A DNA stretch of 17,153 nucleotides from Nitrososphaerales archaeon TH5893 (GTDB lineage: Archaea; Thermoproteota; Nitrososphaeria; Nitrososphaerales; Nitrososphaeraceae): contig JAATVT010000169.1 of assembly GCA_014523685.1 (NCBI GenBank), positions 1 to 17,153 on the forward strand, written 5' to 3'. Shown piece after piece: positions 7,179 to 14,361 of this stretch; the stretch's first letter is position 1; the number at the start of each line of letters is the position of its first letter. The position numbers were made by a program, and so were the translations under genes. Under the pieces are notes generated by a model. That model was not told the origin of the DNA and searched no databases. It saw only the letters and a list, made by a program, of their open reading frames with translations.

Positions 7179-8027
7179 CTATACTTCTAATAATTTGCTC
7201 TCATCAAATGTCTTTGCCCCATACCAGCAATATCTGAAATAATCAAGACACCATTCATGGAATAGTTGGTTGTCCCTCCCACTATAAAATATAGAATTCA
7301 AATCGGCTATAGTCTGGCCTCTTTTTAATGTTGGAAACATAACAGAAGCTTCTTTTTCATTTAGTATTACTGCTACTGGCATTTTTTCAACCATCTTTCT
7401 TTCAACTACACCTTTCTTCAATAAATCCTGAAAACCTGCATCTTTCAAAAGATCTGTTCTCCTCTTCGGAACAACGGTTTGTTGTGACAACATATAGTTG
7501 AACTTTATTCCACCTTGTTTCAACTTTGCTAACACGGTTTCAATTAGCTCTAGTGGGATTTGGGGGAGCATTCCATAAACATACTCCCGAGAACTATTGT
7601 AGATTTGTTTCGAGCATTCCAAAACAGCAACCAACCCCTCGACATGTTCCGAAGTGTCTAATGCCCCGATTCTGTGAACAAATTTCATCGGAATATCACC
7701 CAAATAATGATCTGAGAAATATTCTTTGTTTCTCGAAAGAAAATTCATAGTCGGAATGTGTTGTAATATTGTAGTACCAAATGTGGTGAGTGAGAATTGG
7801 CCGTTTGTATCCTTTCTTATGAGTCCTGATTCTAGCAACCTATTGACGTTCCTATGAACCTCTTGCATTGTAACATCCAAGTCCTTTGCTAGCTGTGCAA
7901 GCTTACTACTGTGTTTGCTTAACTTGAATAGTATGGATAATCTCTGCTCACTTGCGAGTTCAAAAAAGATAGTGCTCGTATCTATAAAAGTGGATGAATT
8001 CTCGAGACTAGTATTATCAGGTACCAT
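7179..8027 (-). CDS. Winged-helix transcriptional regulator with FilR1 (DUF1724) domain
   Basis: The 282-residue product starts at ATG 8027. Residues about 20-95 form an ArsR/MarR-like winged helix: SEQRLSILFKLSK, the helix-turn-helix LAKDLDVTMQEVHRNVNRL, and the wing GLIRKDTNGQFSLTTFG. Residues about 110-275 match the shape of the FilR1/DUF1724 middle domain found in methanogen and thaumarchaeal regulators, with hallmarks such as YVYGMLPQIP, GIKFNYMLSQQTVVP and LNEKEASVMFP. It would bind promoter DNA in the cytoplasm and probably sense a small ligand through the C-terminal part. The ligand and targets are unknown. It has its own transcription unit, convergent with hisF, so a link to histidine control is not implied by the layout. 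Family assignment is from memory of typical sequences. Confidence 0.82.
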   Translation of the reverse strand: MVPDNTSLENSSTFIDTSTIFFELASEQRLSILFKLSKHSSKLAQLAKDLDVTMQEVHRNVNRLLESGLIRKDTNGQFSLTTFGTTILQHIPTMNFLSRNKEYFSDHYLGDIPMKFVHRIGALDTSEHVEGLVAVLECSKQIYNSSREYVYGMLPQIPLELIETVLAKLKQGGIKFNYMLSQQTVVPKRRTDLLKDAGFQDLLKKGVVERKMVEKMPVAVILNEKEASVMFPTLKRGQTIADLNSIFYSGRDNQLFHEWCLDYFRYCWYGAKTFDESKLLEV

Positions 8028-8188
8028 ATGATATGACTTGTTCTTGTAGCATTCGAATCTATTATGTTTTTTGATAGCCCACAGTCATGTACCTTTCTAC
8101 TTGTTGTGGCGTGTGGCTAATTCAGTTTCCCGTCTACATGGCATACTATTTTCACTCTTTTTACTATTGTCACTATCATTGAGTCCTT

Positions 8189-9139
8189 CTAAAATAGAGT
8201 CCTTTGAATTATTTCCAATCCATTTTTGATGGTTTTACCATCCTCGGCATTTTGATCGATCTTGTCGTTGTTATGACGCATTGCACAGTCAAGAATTCTT
8301 CTTACCCTTGCAGCGCGTTCGGTCCCAAAACCAGAAATTCTTGCGAGTTCGGCAGCTGACGCGTTTAGAGCACGACTGGGAGTTTGAAACTTGTCCAGCA
8401 TTCTTACAGCGAGTTTATCGCCTATACCTGGAATGGAAGAGAGAATTGAAAGTTGTTGTATATACCCTGGATTGCTTTTTCTTATTCTCTTTAATAAGGG
8501 CCCGGTGGTTAGGCTATTCTGGAGTGATTTGTTTACCATAATTACCAATAATTGAGAAGTAAAGTCCGCGGATGGGGTATGAATAATGGGAATTCTATAA
8601 TCGAGAGCAACCTTTGCCAATGCATCATAGATTAATGGAGTCTTTTCGATAAACACTTTTGCTCTCGTACGTTGGTCAATAGCGGTCCTTTCTAAATCAA
8701 TGCCCGTAGTAGAATCTTTGCTTCGAACTGACTCTTCCTGTTCTTCCTCTCCTCGTTCTGATTTTTCTAGTTTTTCATGGGTAAGCTCTATCACTTCGTC
8801 TATACTTTCACCCTCCCCTACCTCGCCATTCGAGGCAGGCTCTCCACCAAATTCCTGTCGTTCGCCGCGGGTATCCATAAGATCAACGATATTTCCCTCT
8901 ACAATAAGGACTGGCTTCAAGTAGTGCTCGTTAAGTCGAGAACACTGGATAAACAACCTTCCATCATAAATTGAATTCAGGAGATCATGTACCGTCTTTC
9001 GCTCTATTGCAGTTTCGGGCGATATTACATAATCGCCTACCTTTAGCTGGGCAAAGTCAATTATTGCGCCTGCTCGTCGCAACAAATTGGGAATGCCACT
9101 TTTTCTTTCTCTCTCGTCTACTACAATCCTGACACGCAC
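8189..9139 (-). CDS. xpf: XPF/ERCC4-type structure-specific endonuclease with helix-hairpin-helix domain
   Basis: This resembles the short crenarchaeal/thaumarchaeal XPF, which lacks the helicase and cuts flap and branched DNA, often with PCNA. The nuclease core shows VDERERK (7-13), GDYVI (35-39), and the catalytic ERKTVHD (46-52), which matches ERKxxxD. Two HhH units follow: SSIPGIGDKLAVRML (about 224-238) and ISGFGTERAARV (about 258-269). The C-terminus ends QRTLF, similar to part of a PCNA-binding box. About 60-65 extra residues (about 90-160), very rich in Glu and Ser, interrupt the nuclease core between LIVEGNIVDL and TPLIYDALAKVALDY. Start is GTG 9139, which gives the proper MRVRIVVDERE opening. 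An AT-rich TATA-like element at 9158-9168 would make the transcript leaderless. It lies 125 bases after prefoldin beta on the same strand. Confidence 0.93.
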   Translation of the reverse strand: MRVRIVVDERERKSGIPNLLRRAGAIIDFAQLKVGDYVISPETAIERKTVHDLLNSIYDGRLFIQCSRLNEHYLKPVLIVEGNIVDLMDTRGERQEFGGEPASNGEVGEGESIDEVIELTHEKLEKSERGEEEQEESVRSKDSTTGIDLERTAIDQRTRAKVFIEKTPLIYDALAKVALDYRIPIIHTPSADFTSQLLVIMVNKSLQNSLTTGPLLKRIRKSNPGYIQQLSILSSIPGIGDKLAVRMLDKFQTPSRALNASAAELARISGFGTERAARVRRILDCAMRHNNDKIDQNAEDGKTIKNGLEIIQRTLF

Positions 9140-9157
9140 AGTTATGCTATGTGTGAA

Positions 9158-9168
9158 CTATTTAATTT
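9158..9168 (-). promoter_or_regulatory. TATA-like element for the XPF nuclease gene
   Basis: The minus strand reads AAATTAAATAG 19-29 bases ahead of the GTG at 9139. That is close enough to give a leaderless mRNA, and it supports the GTG start and separate transcription from prefoldin. Confidence 0.35.
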
Positions 9169-9204
9169 GTATAACGTATTATTTGACTGGGCAAAAATTT
9201 AGGG

Positions 9205-9222
9205 ATGAAAAATTTTTTTCAT
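9205..9222 (-). terminator. AT-rich dyad with T-run after prefoldin beta
   Basis: A perfect 8-base inverted repeat (ATGAAAAA and TTTTTCAT, 2-base spacer) with a T5 run lies 43 bases after the prefoldin stop and just upstream of the XPF promoter. It is a plausible archaeal oligo-T terminator. Confidence 0.4.
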
Positions 9223-9264
9223 ATAATGACCGCCGTGAGACGAGAAATGCAATAGTTGGCTTAG

Positions 9265-9726
9265 TTACTGCCCCTGAGGCCGTGTTCCAAATCCTCCTCC
9301 TGACGCACCAGCACTCTGTCCTCCTGCGGCGGTACCAAAACCAGGACCTCCAATACCCCCGCTGGCAGCTCCTGCCTGCATTTGACGAATCATTGTATTA
9401 ATTTTATTTTCAACTTCTTTTAAATTATCTTTAACTCGTGTCTCTTGTTTTCCTAAAACAGTCAACCTTGTATTTGATAATTCCTTCTTTTCTTCCAATT
9501 CCTTTAGGACATCGTCTTTGTTTGCTTTTATCAAAAGGGGGCCTGCACCCTTATAGACAGGATTATCACCTTCTAGTTTTCTTAATTCTTCCAGTGCCCT
9601 GTCGGTTTCGACGATTTCTAATTCCACCTGTTGCTTTTGCATCATAATAGCCTGTAAATTTTGCTGAAGTTGCTGTAAACGTGATAGCTGTTCTCTTAAC
9701 CAAGGTGGCAGTTCCTGTTCACTCAT
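9265..9726 (-). CDS. pfdB: Prefoldin beta subunit
   Basis: Prefoldin is a hexameric cytosolic chaperone (two alpha, four beta) that hands unfolded proteins to the thermosome. I place the start at ATG 9726, giving 153 residues that open MSEQELPPWLREQ. A TTG 14 codons earlier is open, but the TATATAA element at 9751-9760 argues for the ATG. Residues about 10-48 and 78-117 form the two coiled-coil helices. Between them is the beta-hairpin segment VYKGAGPLLIKA, characteristic of beta subunits. After about residue 118 comes a Gly/Ala/Ser/Gln-rich tail of some 35 residues, beyond the usual length of about 120. The gene lies 213 bases downstream of pcc1, where archaea often keep prefoldin beta next to the exosome cluster. 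Confidence 0.94.
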   Translation of the reverse strand: MSEQELPPWLREQLSRLQQLQQNLQAIMMQKQQVELEIVETDRALEELRKLEGDNPVYKGAGPLLIKANKDDVLKELEEKKELSNTRLTVLGKQETRVKDNLKEVENKINTMIRQMQAGAASGGIGGPGFGTAAGGQSAGASGGGFGTRPQGQ

Positions 9727-9750
9727 ACTACTACCATTAAAATGAAATAC

Positions 9751-9760
9751 GGTTATATAT
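9751..9760 (-). promoter_or_regulatory. TATA box for prefoldin beta
   Basis: The minus strand reads ATATATAACC 25-34 bases before ATG 9726. This is a good archaeal TATA match at the spacing for a leaderless transcript, and it fixes the start at 9726 rather than the upstream TTG. Confidence 0.55.
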
Positions 9761-9766
9761 GCTTCC

Positions 9767-9785
9767 AAAAATCAATGAAAAATAG
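9767..9785 (-). terminator. Oligo-T tracts ending the exosome transcript
   Basis: On the minus strand two T5 runs (CTATTTTTC and GATTTTTGG) occur right before the prefoldin promoter, about 155 bases after pcc1. A 6-base hairpin (CATAAA and TTTATG, 9855-9871) lies between pcc1 and these runs. Together they could separate the exosome operon from prefoldin. Confidence 0.35.
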
Positions 9786-9939
9786 AGCACAATGAGAAAC
9801 AATCAAGAACACTATCTGTGTTGAAAACGATCAACTAATCCTGGATTCTCTAAACATAAACTGAATTTATGTGGAAATGGTTCTCCGTTTGCAGCACCTT
9901 TCAAACGCTTGATCAAAGTTGAGAACAACAAGTCGGACC

Positions 9940-10383
9940 TTACTCCAAATCCCCTTCTACTATGCATTTGTATGATGCATCAGCAAGTCGCAAGTAGGAA
10001 TTAATGCTCGCTCGTAAAGAGGAGATATTGTATGATTCAATTTCTATATATACATTTGAGTGGTCATCGTATGAAACTCTTGTATTAACATCTATATTCG
10101 AAGGAGTTGCTCCCGACGAGGGAGAGGAAGGAATAGGTGAAGAGGAGGAGGAATGAGAGGGATACGGAGAATATGTTATCGGTGGTTTTATTGCCATACA
10201 CATCGATTTAGCAAAATGGACAAGCGAAGATTTGCTTTGCCCAAGTGTATTACCATCAAAGTACGACTTGGAATGTATAATTTTGGAGTTAGGCGATCTA
10301 GAGCCTCTCATCCTCTTTAGCCTAGTTTCTTTTTTTCCGAAGGATAGTTGGATACTAGCGGCGCAATTTCTGGGCCTCAACAT
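9940..10383 (-). CDS. pcc1: KEOPS complex subunit Pcc1-like protein with Ser/Pro-rich insertion
   Basis: Pcc1 is the small dimerization subunit of KEOPS, which makes t6A on tRNA. The C-terminal third shows the family's pattern: the strand NVYIEIESYN followed by the helix ISSLRASINSYLRLADASY (about 118-136). The first helix is SSLVHFAKSMCMAIKPP (about 52-68). Between them lies a linker of about 35 residues that is mostly Ser and Pro, where normal Pcc1 has a short turn. The product is 147 residues, against roughly 80-100 for the family. ATG 10383 overlaps the L37Ae gene by 29 bases. A later ATG at 10311 would drop 24 non-conserved residues and is a fair alternative. Position right after L37Ae in the exosome superoperon is the usual one in archaea and supports the call, since the sequence alone is weak. 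Confidence 0.8.
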   Translation of the reverse strand: MLRPRNCAASIQLSFGKKETRLKRMRGSRSPNSKIIHSKSYFDGNTLGQSKSSLVHFAKSMCMAIKPPITYSPYPSHSSSSSPIPSSPSSGATPSNIDVNTRVSYDDHSNVYIEIESYNISSLRASINSYLRLADASYKCIVEGDLE

Positions 10384-10594
10384 TGTAAGCCCCTCCGGCG
10401 ACTTTGAAATTACATTTTGAGCAATGCCATATACCTATTACAATTCTACGAAATTGTAATGAAGAACATTTTGGACAACGTCTTTTTTGTTTTAATGCGC
10501 TATAGACTTTACTATATCTTTTCCGCACAGTGGCTCCATATTTTACACCTAGACCTTTTAGAACGGTCGTGCCTCTTCTTCCTCTACTAACCAT
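10355..10594 (-). CDS. rpl37ae: 50S ribosomal protein L37Ae (eL43)
   Basis: This is a zinc-ribbon protein of the large ribosomal subunit that binds rRNA. The 79 residues include the four zinc ligands as two CxxC pairs: Cys40/Cys43 in RRCPKCSSLQF and Cys58/Cys61 in WHCSKCNFKVAGGAY. The basic N-terminus (SRGRRGTTVLKGLGVKYGAT) is typical, and the length is normal. The ATG overlaps the end of rrp42 by 8 bases and its end overlaps pcc1 by 29 bases, so the three genes are translated from one message. Many archaea place RNA polymerase subunit P between L37Ae and Pcc1, but that gene is not here. Confidence 0.96.
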   Translation of the reverse strand: MVSRGRRGTTVLKGLGVKYGATVRKRYSKVYSALKQKRRCPKCSSLQFRRIVIGIWHCSKCNFKVAGGAYNVEAQKLRR

Positions 10595-11414
10595 TCTTAT
10601 TGGTCAACTCCTGTAACTTCGCTCTAACTTGCTCCCCTTTAATTCTTGCTGTTTCTGCTGCCTTTTTAATTTGCTCTATCGTAAATCCTCCGGTGAAGCC
10701 CTTTTGAATTGCAGCATAACAGCTCTCGGAGTTTGTCGTAATAGTTATTCTGGCATTCATGCATGCTTCCTCCTCTGCCGTAGGATCTAAGATTATTGTA
10801 TCACCAATCCTGACTTGGGTGATGGACACTGGGATCGTTGTAAGTGGAGGATCCTGAGTCTTCCCCGTATCAACTACCTTGCCATCATGAATTTCAAAAA
10901 CAGGAAGTTTGCAGCTCAACAATGCCGAGACGACAGCGTACGATGTAGCATCCAATAGATTGCCGTCAGTATTGATAATACTACAGTCTACGAAAACTGT
11001 GTATACAATCTTCCCCGGGACAAGAACTAATTTGTCTAGGTTTAGCATTTCTGATTCCCGTATGCCTCTATCCACCACTCTCGCTAGTTCAATTGTGTCT
11101 TCATCGGGTGGGCCAGGTTCGACATGAGGGGAAGCAATAGGAAGAACTTCTGCTTGGATGATTAACGCTCCCTTGTTCTCAAGTCCTTCGAAGGGCTCAC
11201 CTGTTTCTACTTTAATGCCTGCAACGACCTCTGAATCACCTAGTTTCACTTTGGCCGACCCATTTGCCTTCTTTATAATGTCCACTTCAATCTCAAGAGG
11301 TCTCATCTCGTCTAAAGCTCTGCCCTGCAGCCTTTTTCCAACTGAAATCAGATCCAACATTTGCTGTCTGCGTAGATGTTCAACTATTATGGTCGAACGT
11401 TTAGACGCACTCAT
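10587..11414 (-). CDS. rrp42: Exosome complex component Rrp42
   Basis: Rrp42 is the non-catalytic RNase PH-fold partner of Rrp41. Three Rrp41-Rrp42 pairs form the archaeal exosome ring that degrades and tails RNA 3' ends. The 275-residue length is normal. Family signatures are LISVGKRLQGRALDEMRP near the N-terminus (about 22-39), KVKLGDSEVVAGIKVE (about 55-70), DEDTIELARVVDRGIRES (about 103-120), and VFVDCSIINTDGNLLDA (about 140-156). The phosphate-binding and catalytic aspartates of the active subunit are absent, as expected. Its ATG lies 1 base after the rrp41 stop and its stop overlaps L37Ae. Confidence 0.97.
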   Translation of the reverse strand: MSASKRSTIIVEHLRRQQMLDLISVGKRLQGRALDEMRPLEIEVDIIKKANGSAKVKLGDSEVVAGIKVETGEPFEGLENKGALIIQAEVLPIASPHVEPGPPDEDTIELARVVDRGIRESEMLNLDKLVLVPGKIVYTVFVDCSIINTDGNLLDATSYAVVSALLSCKLPVFEIHDGKVVDTGKTQDPPLTTIPVSITQVRIGDTIILDPTAEEEACMNARITITTNSESCYAAIQKGFTGGFTIEQIKKAAETARIKGEQVRAKLQELTNKNG

Positions 11415-11415
11415 T

Positions 11416-12159
11416 TTACTGTACTTCCTCCTTTACCTCTGTTTCGTTGCCAAAATACTTCTGCATTAATGCTTGTTTTTGGATTTCATAAACCATCTTG
11501 CAGCCTTCAACTGCCGTGTCAAAGCATTGGTTAAACTGATCTCTAGTGAGTATCCCATCAAGCTGTAGTAGAGTTACTTCGTCAAGATGTGGCATATAGG
11601 CAACAGGCATATCTGCTCCACCTTCCTTATCTTCCGTGTCGTTTATGTCAAGCACAATTTTATCATCCACCTTCCCGGCGGCACATGCTGCTACTAAGTC
11701 TCGCATATTTATTCCTGCATCAGCTAGAGCAACAGAGGCTGCCGATATCCCGGCACATCTTGACCCACCGTCAGCTTGCAATACTTCTACATACACATCG
11801 ATAGCGGCCCTCGGATAATCTTCCAACATCAGCGCAGGTTCTAAGGCTTCACGCATCACTTTTGAAATTTCTACTTCTCTTCTGGACGGTGCCGGGTTCT
11901 TTCTTGTATCAGTAGAAAATGGAGACATATGATATCTGCAACGAAGAACGCATCTATCTGATTGTGCCATATGTTTTGGATGCACTTCTCTTGGTCCGTA
12001 GACAGCAACAATTATCTTATTTTTACCGAATTCGATAAAGACAGAACCATCGGCATTCTTTACCACACCTACTGCCATCTTCACCTCACGAAGCTGCTCT
12101 ACAGTTCGACCGTCAGTTCTCTTTCCCTGTTTATCTATCAAGCTTCTTGTCTGACTCAT
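11416..12159 (-). CDS. rrp41: Exosome complex exonuclease Rrp41
   Basis: Rrp41 is the catalytic RNase PH-fold subunit of the archaeal exosome, a phosphorolytic 3'-5' exonuclease that can also add A-rich tails. The 247-residue product opens with a typical [20 protein letters not shown]. It contains the RNA/phosphate-binding Arg93-Arg94 in [10 protein letters not shown], the [19 protein letters not shown] segment (131-149), and the catalytic aspartates Asp177 and Asp183 in the stretch [13 protein letters not shown]. These match the active-site spacing known for Sulfolobus Rrp41 (D182/D188). It overlaps the rrp4 stop by one base (TGATG), a sign of coupled translation that would help keep ring and cap in balance. 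Confidence 0.98.
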   Translation of the reverse strand: MSQTRSLIDKQGKRTDGRTVEQLREVKMAVGVVKNADGSVFIEFGKNKIIVAVYGPREVHPKHMAQSDRCVLRCRYHMSPFSTDTRKNPAPSRREVEISKVMREALEPALMLEDYPRAAIDVYVEVLQADGGSRCAGISAASVALADAGINMRDLVAACAAGKVDDKIVLDINDTEDKEGGADMPVAYMPHLDEVTLLQLDGILTRDQFNQCFDTAVEGCKMVYEIQKQALMQKYFGNETEVKEEVQ

Positions 12160-13292
12160 CAGCTATTCGCCTCCTTCTTGTCATGTTCCTGTAATCCTTC
12201 GTGTACTCCTTTCACATACGTTTTAGCCTTTCGTGTATCTCCTCCGGTAACACCGGCCACAGACCGCTGGTCATCACTCTTTCGACCCCTTTCATCCTGA
12301 CTACGGCTTTTGCTGTGAGAAGAGGGTAAAGATATAGCATCTGCTGAGGTAGGTGAGGAGGAGGAGGGCGAACCGTCTGAGCTAGAAACAGATGCTTTCT
12401 CCTGTCCTAAGTGATGCCGAGATGATGGTTGTTGTTCTTGTTCTTCTTTATCCTGACTTTGTTGTTCTTTTCTTAACGGTTGCTGTATGTCATTTGGTGC
12501 CGACTGTAATTCTGACTTTGTTGGTGAAACTTCTGAGATATCCTTTGACGTAGCCGACATTGCTGCAGGCACTGATGATGAAGTAGATTGGGAGAGCTGT
12601 GGTTGTGCAGGGGTAGTATCTGGCACATTCAGAAGTACTTTAATTCTTTGCGTCAAATTTGAAGTATGTGCTTCTTCTTCAACCATTTTTATTGCTTTAA
12701 CTGCTAATTCTATTCCACCTTGACTTCTGCCTGTCACCACAACGACTCCATTTTGGCCTATTATAACTCTCGTTTGAGTTGCCTGTTCAATTGTTTGGAT
12801 CATAGAACCTCGTTTTCCAATAAGTCTTGGAACCCGAGTAGCAGAGATTTTCAATGATTCTCCGCGAGGGATTTTGCCCAAATCTCTATCTTGAACAGTA
12901 AGCATCGGGTCTCTGGTTCTATCAAATGCAATAATCCTTGCCGTGATGAGGTCTCCTGTCGCCATCTCTCTATTCATATCGTCTCGTGCCGGTGAAAAAT
13001 CCCTTCCAAAAACATCCTGTGCAGGCAGGTGAGCCGAAAAGCAGGAATTTATATCTACATCCCAGGAAAGAGAAGAGCGATCTACAATTTTGCCTATTAC
13101 AATGTCGTTTATCCTAGGAATATATACCCCCGATAAAGGTATAACCTTAATTCCATCCCTACCTGCCTCTGCAATTCCAATTCTTGTTGAAATGATAGAA
13201 TCTCCAATTCTAATTACGTTCATCAGTGGCCTAAAGTTGCCATCGACTATTTTATCACCGGGAATTACATACTTTCTCTTAAGTTCTTGCAT
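12159..13292 (-). CDS. rrp4: Exosome RNA-binding cap protein Rrp4 with long disordered C-terminal tail
   Basis: Rrp4 sits on the Rrp41/42 ring and binds substrate RNA. Residues 1-60 are the N-terminal domain ([16 protein letters not shown]), about 61-140 the S1 domain ([18 protein letters not shown]), and about 145-215 the KH domain with GKRG at 159-162 and [14 protein letters not shown]. After residue 222 or so comes about 150 residues rich in Ser, Gln, Glu, Pro and Asp, including [15 protein letters not shown] and a run of Ser/Pro, ending in a Lys/Glu-rich segment. Archaeal Rrp4 usually ends near 230-250 residues, so the tail is an extension. The frame stays open across it and the stop is properly coupled to rrp41, so it is not a sequencing artefact of the end. 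It lies 182 bases after SBDS. Confidence 0.96.
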   Translation of the reverse strand: MQELKRKYVIPGDKIVDGNFRPLMNVIRIGDSIISTRIGIAEAGRDGIKVIPLSGVYIPRINDIVIGKIVDRSSLSWDVDINSCFSAHLPAQDVFGRDFSPARDDMNREMATGDLITARIIAFDRTRDPMLTVQDRDLGKIPRGESLKISATRVPRLIGKRGSMIQTIEQATQTRVIIGQNGVVVVTGRSQGGIELAVKAIKMVEEEAHTSNLTQRIKVLLNVPDTTPAQPQLSQSTSSSVPAAMSATSKDISEVSPTKSELQSAPNDIQQPLRKEQQSQDKEEQEQQPSSRHHLGQEKASVSSSDGSPSSSSPTSADAISLPSSHSKSRSQDERGRKSDDQRSVAGVTGGDTRKAKTYVKGVHEGLQEHDKKEANS

Positions 13293-13434
13293 CTTTTACT
13301 GCACCAACTCCTCACAATACCCATAACGATTGAGGCAAAAATGAGCAGGTGCTATATCGTGGTCCAAAATGGGTCTTTTCATTTACTCTATCTAACCTTG
13401 AGCTCAGTAACATCGGACTTATATTCTAAGTGTC

Positions 13435-13458
13435 AAAAATATAGGGTCCTGCCTATAT
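13435..13458 (-). terminator. Hairpin plus T-run between SBDS and rrp4
   Basis: On the minus strand a perfect 7-base stem (ATATAGG, loop CAGGAC, CCTATAT) runs directly into TTTT, 17 bases after the SBDS stop. This has the form of a terminator or attenuator. The left arm is part of TATATATA, so the same bases could alternatively be a TATA box for rrp4, which would then have a leader of more than 100 bases. Confidence 0.45.
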
Positions 13459-13474
13459 ATACCGACAAGCCAAC

Positions 13475-14164
13475 CTATGCTTCGGTTATCTGTGCTGAAC
13501 CTTTTGTGACTGATCCTATTCTATCCAGCAGTGTGCCTTTGGCTCCTGCGTTTACCTCTACTATTGCCTTGAGAGAGCCGTCAGAAAGCCATTGTTCGTT
13601 CTTGAAATTCCCAGTACCTTTCAATACGCTATACGACTGGGATGCAAATTGAGGCGGAATAGTTATAGTTAAAACGGCGACCTCAGACCTCAGAGGAAGG
13701 ATTTTTCTCAAAGCCTCAATCACCTGCTTAGCCTGATCTTCTGCCCTCTTAAACGGGTCAATGATTATTCTTACTTCATTAATCGCGGATTCAATTCGGA
13801 TTGGAGGATGAGGGAGGTGGGTCTTGGGATCCACGAAGTTTCTACTAATAAATTGAACGATCTGCTTCTTTTTCTCTTCAACCATTCTGCGACGCTGATC
13901 GGTGGTAAGTGCTAGTTCTCCTCTGGTAAGAATTTGCTTTGCAATTTCCCCTGTATCTTTTGTCTTGAAATGTTTTGTCAATTTTTCGCCAGATGCTCTA
14001 GAGCCTTTATTTGCGTCAGAATAAATCTCATCGGATACCAATAGGCTCGAGAAATCAGTTCTCTTGCCAGTCTTGTATTCCAAAGCGGGATCAGGTTTTA
14101 CTAAAATCTCAAATTTATCCCCATTTATCGTTAGACGAACGGTGCTAGTCCTAGCTTCCACCAT
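13475..14164 (-). CDS. sdo1: Ribosome maturation protein SBDS (SDO1 homologue)
   Basis: SBDS acts in late maturation of the large ribosomal subunit (with EFL1 releasing eIF6 in eukaryotes; the archaeal details are less clear). The 229-residue length is normal. The N-terminal FYSH domain covers about 1-95: it includes the opening VEARTSTVRLTINGDKFEIL, then VSDEIYSDANKG and ILTRGELALTTDQRR. The middle domain follows with IVQFISRNFVDPKTHLPHPP, and the ferredoxin-like C-terminal domain begins near SEVAVLTITIPPQF and ends KAIVEVNAGAKGTL. ATG 14164 is supported by an upstream TATA box. It heads the exosome superoperon, as in many archaea. Confidence 0.97.
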   Translation of the reverse strand: MVEARTSTVRLTINGDKFEILVKPDPALEYKTGKRTDFSSLLVSDEIYSDANKGSRASGEKLTKHFKTKDTGEIAKQILTRGELALTTDQRRRMVEEKKKQIVQFISRNFVDPKTHLPHPPIRIESAINEVRIIIDPFKRAEDQAKQVIEALRKILPLRSEVAVLTITIPPQFASQSYSVLKGTGNFKNEQWLSDGSLKAIVEVNAGAKGTLLDRIGSVTKGSAQITEA

Positions 14165-14199
14165 TAATTTAAACAGGGCTTTCTTTGTAATAAATTTTG

Positions 14200-14207
14200 T
14201 ATAAAAG
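14200..14207 (-). promoter_or_regulatory. TATA box upstream of SBDS
   Basis: The minus strand reads CTTTTATA 36-43 bases before ATG 14164. This is a close match to the archaeal consensus and would give a leader of about 10-15 bases. It is probably the main promoter of the SBDS-exosome-L37Ae-Pcc1 unit. Confidence 0.5.
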
Positions 14208-14282
14208 TTGGCTAATGTCCTTTCATCATATAATTAAAGATTGCGTACCTGCTAAAACGCTTAAAATGAGTGTCATAGAGTT

Positions 14283-14309
14283 AGGAAAAAAGAATAATAA
14301 AGAAAGGGA
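14283..14309 (-). terminator. Oligo-T terminator of the ammonium transporter gene
   Basis: About 53 bases after the amt stop, the minus strand reads CTTTCTTTATTATTCTTTTTTCC. The dense T-tract, with a T6 run, is what archaeal RNA polymerase uses to stop, and the SBDS promoter follows it. Confidence 0.5.
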
Positions 14310-14361
14310 AGTATAGCTCTCGTTCCCCTCATTGGTACTAGCTAGTTTACTTCCCGAGCAT

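Noticed and set aside
9727..9768. Upstream TTG start for prefoldin beta
   Set aside because: It would place the TATATAA element inside the coding region and add residues not found in the family. ATG 9726 gives the normal opening.
9769..9939. Possible small RNA or tRNA between pcc1 and prefoldin
   Set aside because: I found no tRNA-like TPsiC or anticodon arm and no C/D box pair. The short hairpin and T-runs fit termination better.
14337..14346. Perfect palindrome ACTAGCTAGT after amt
   Set aside because: Ten-base AT-rich palindromes are expected by chance over 17 kb, and this one lies between a stop codon and a terminator.
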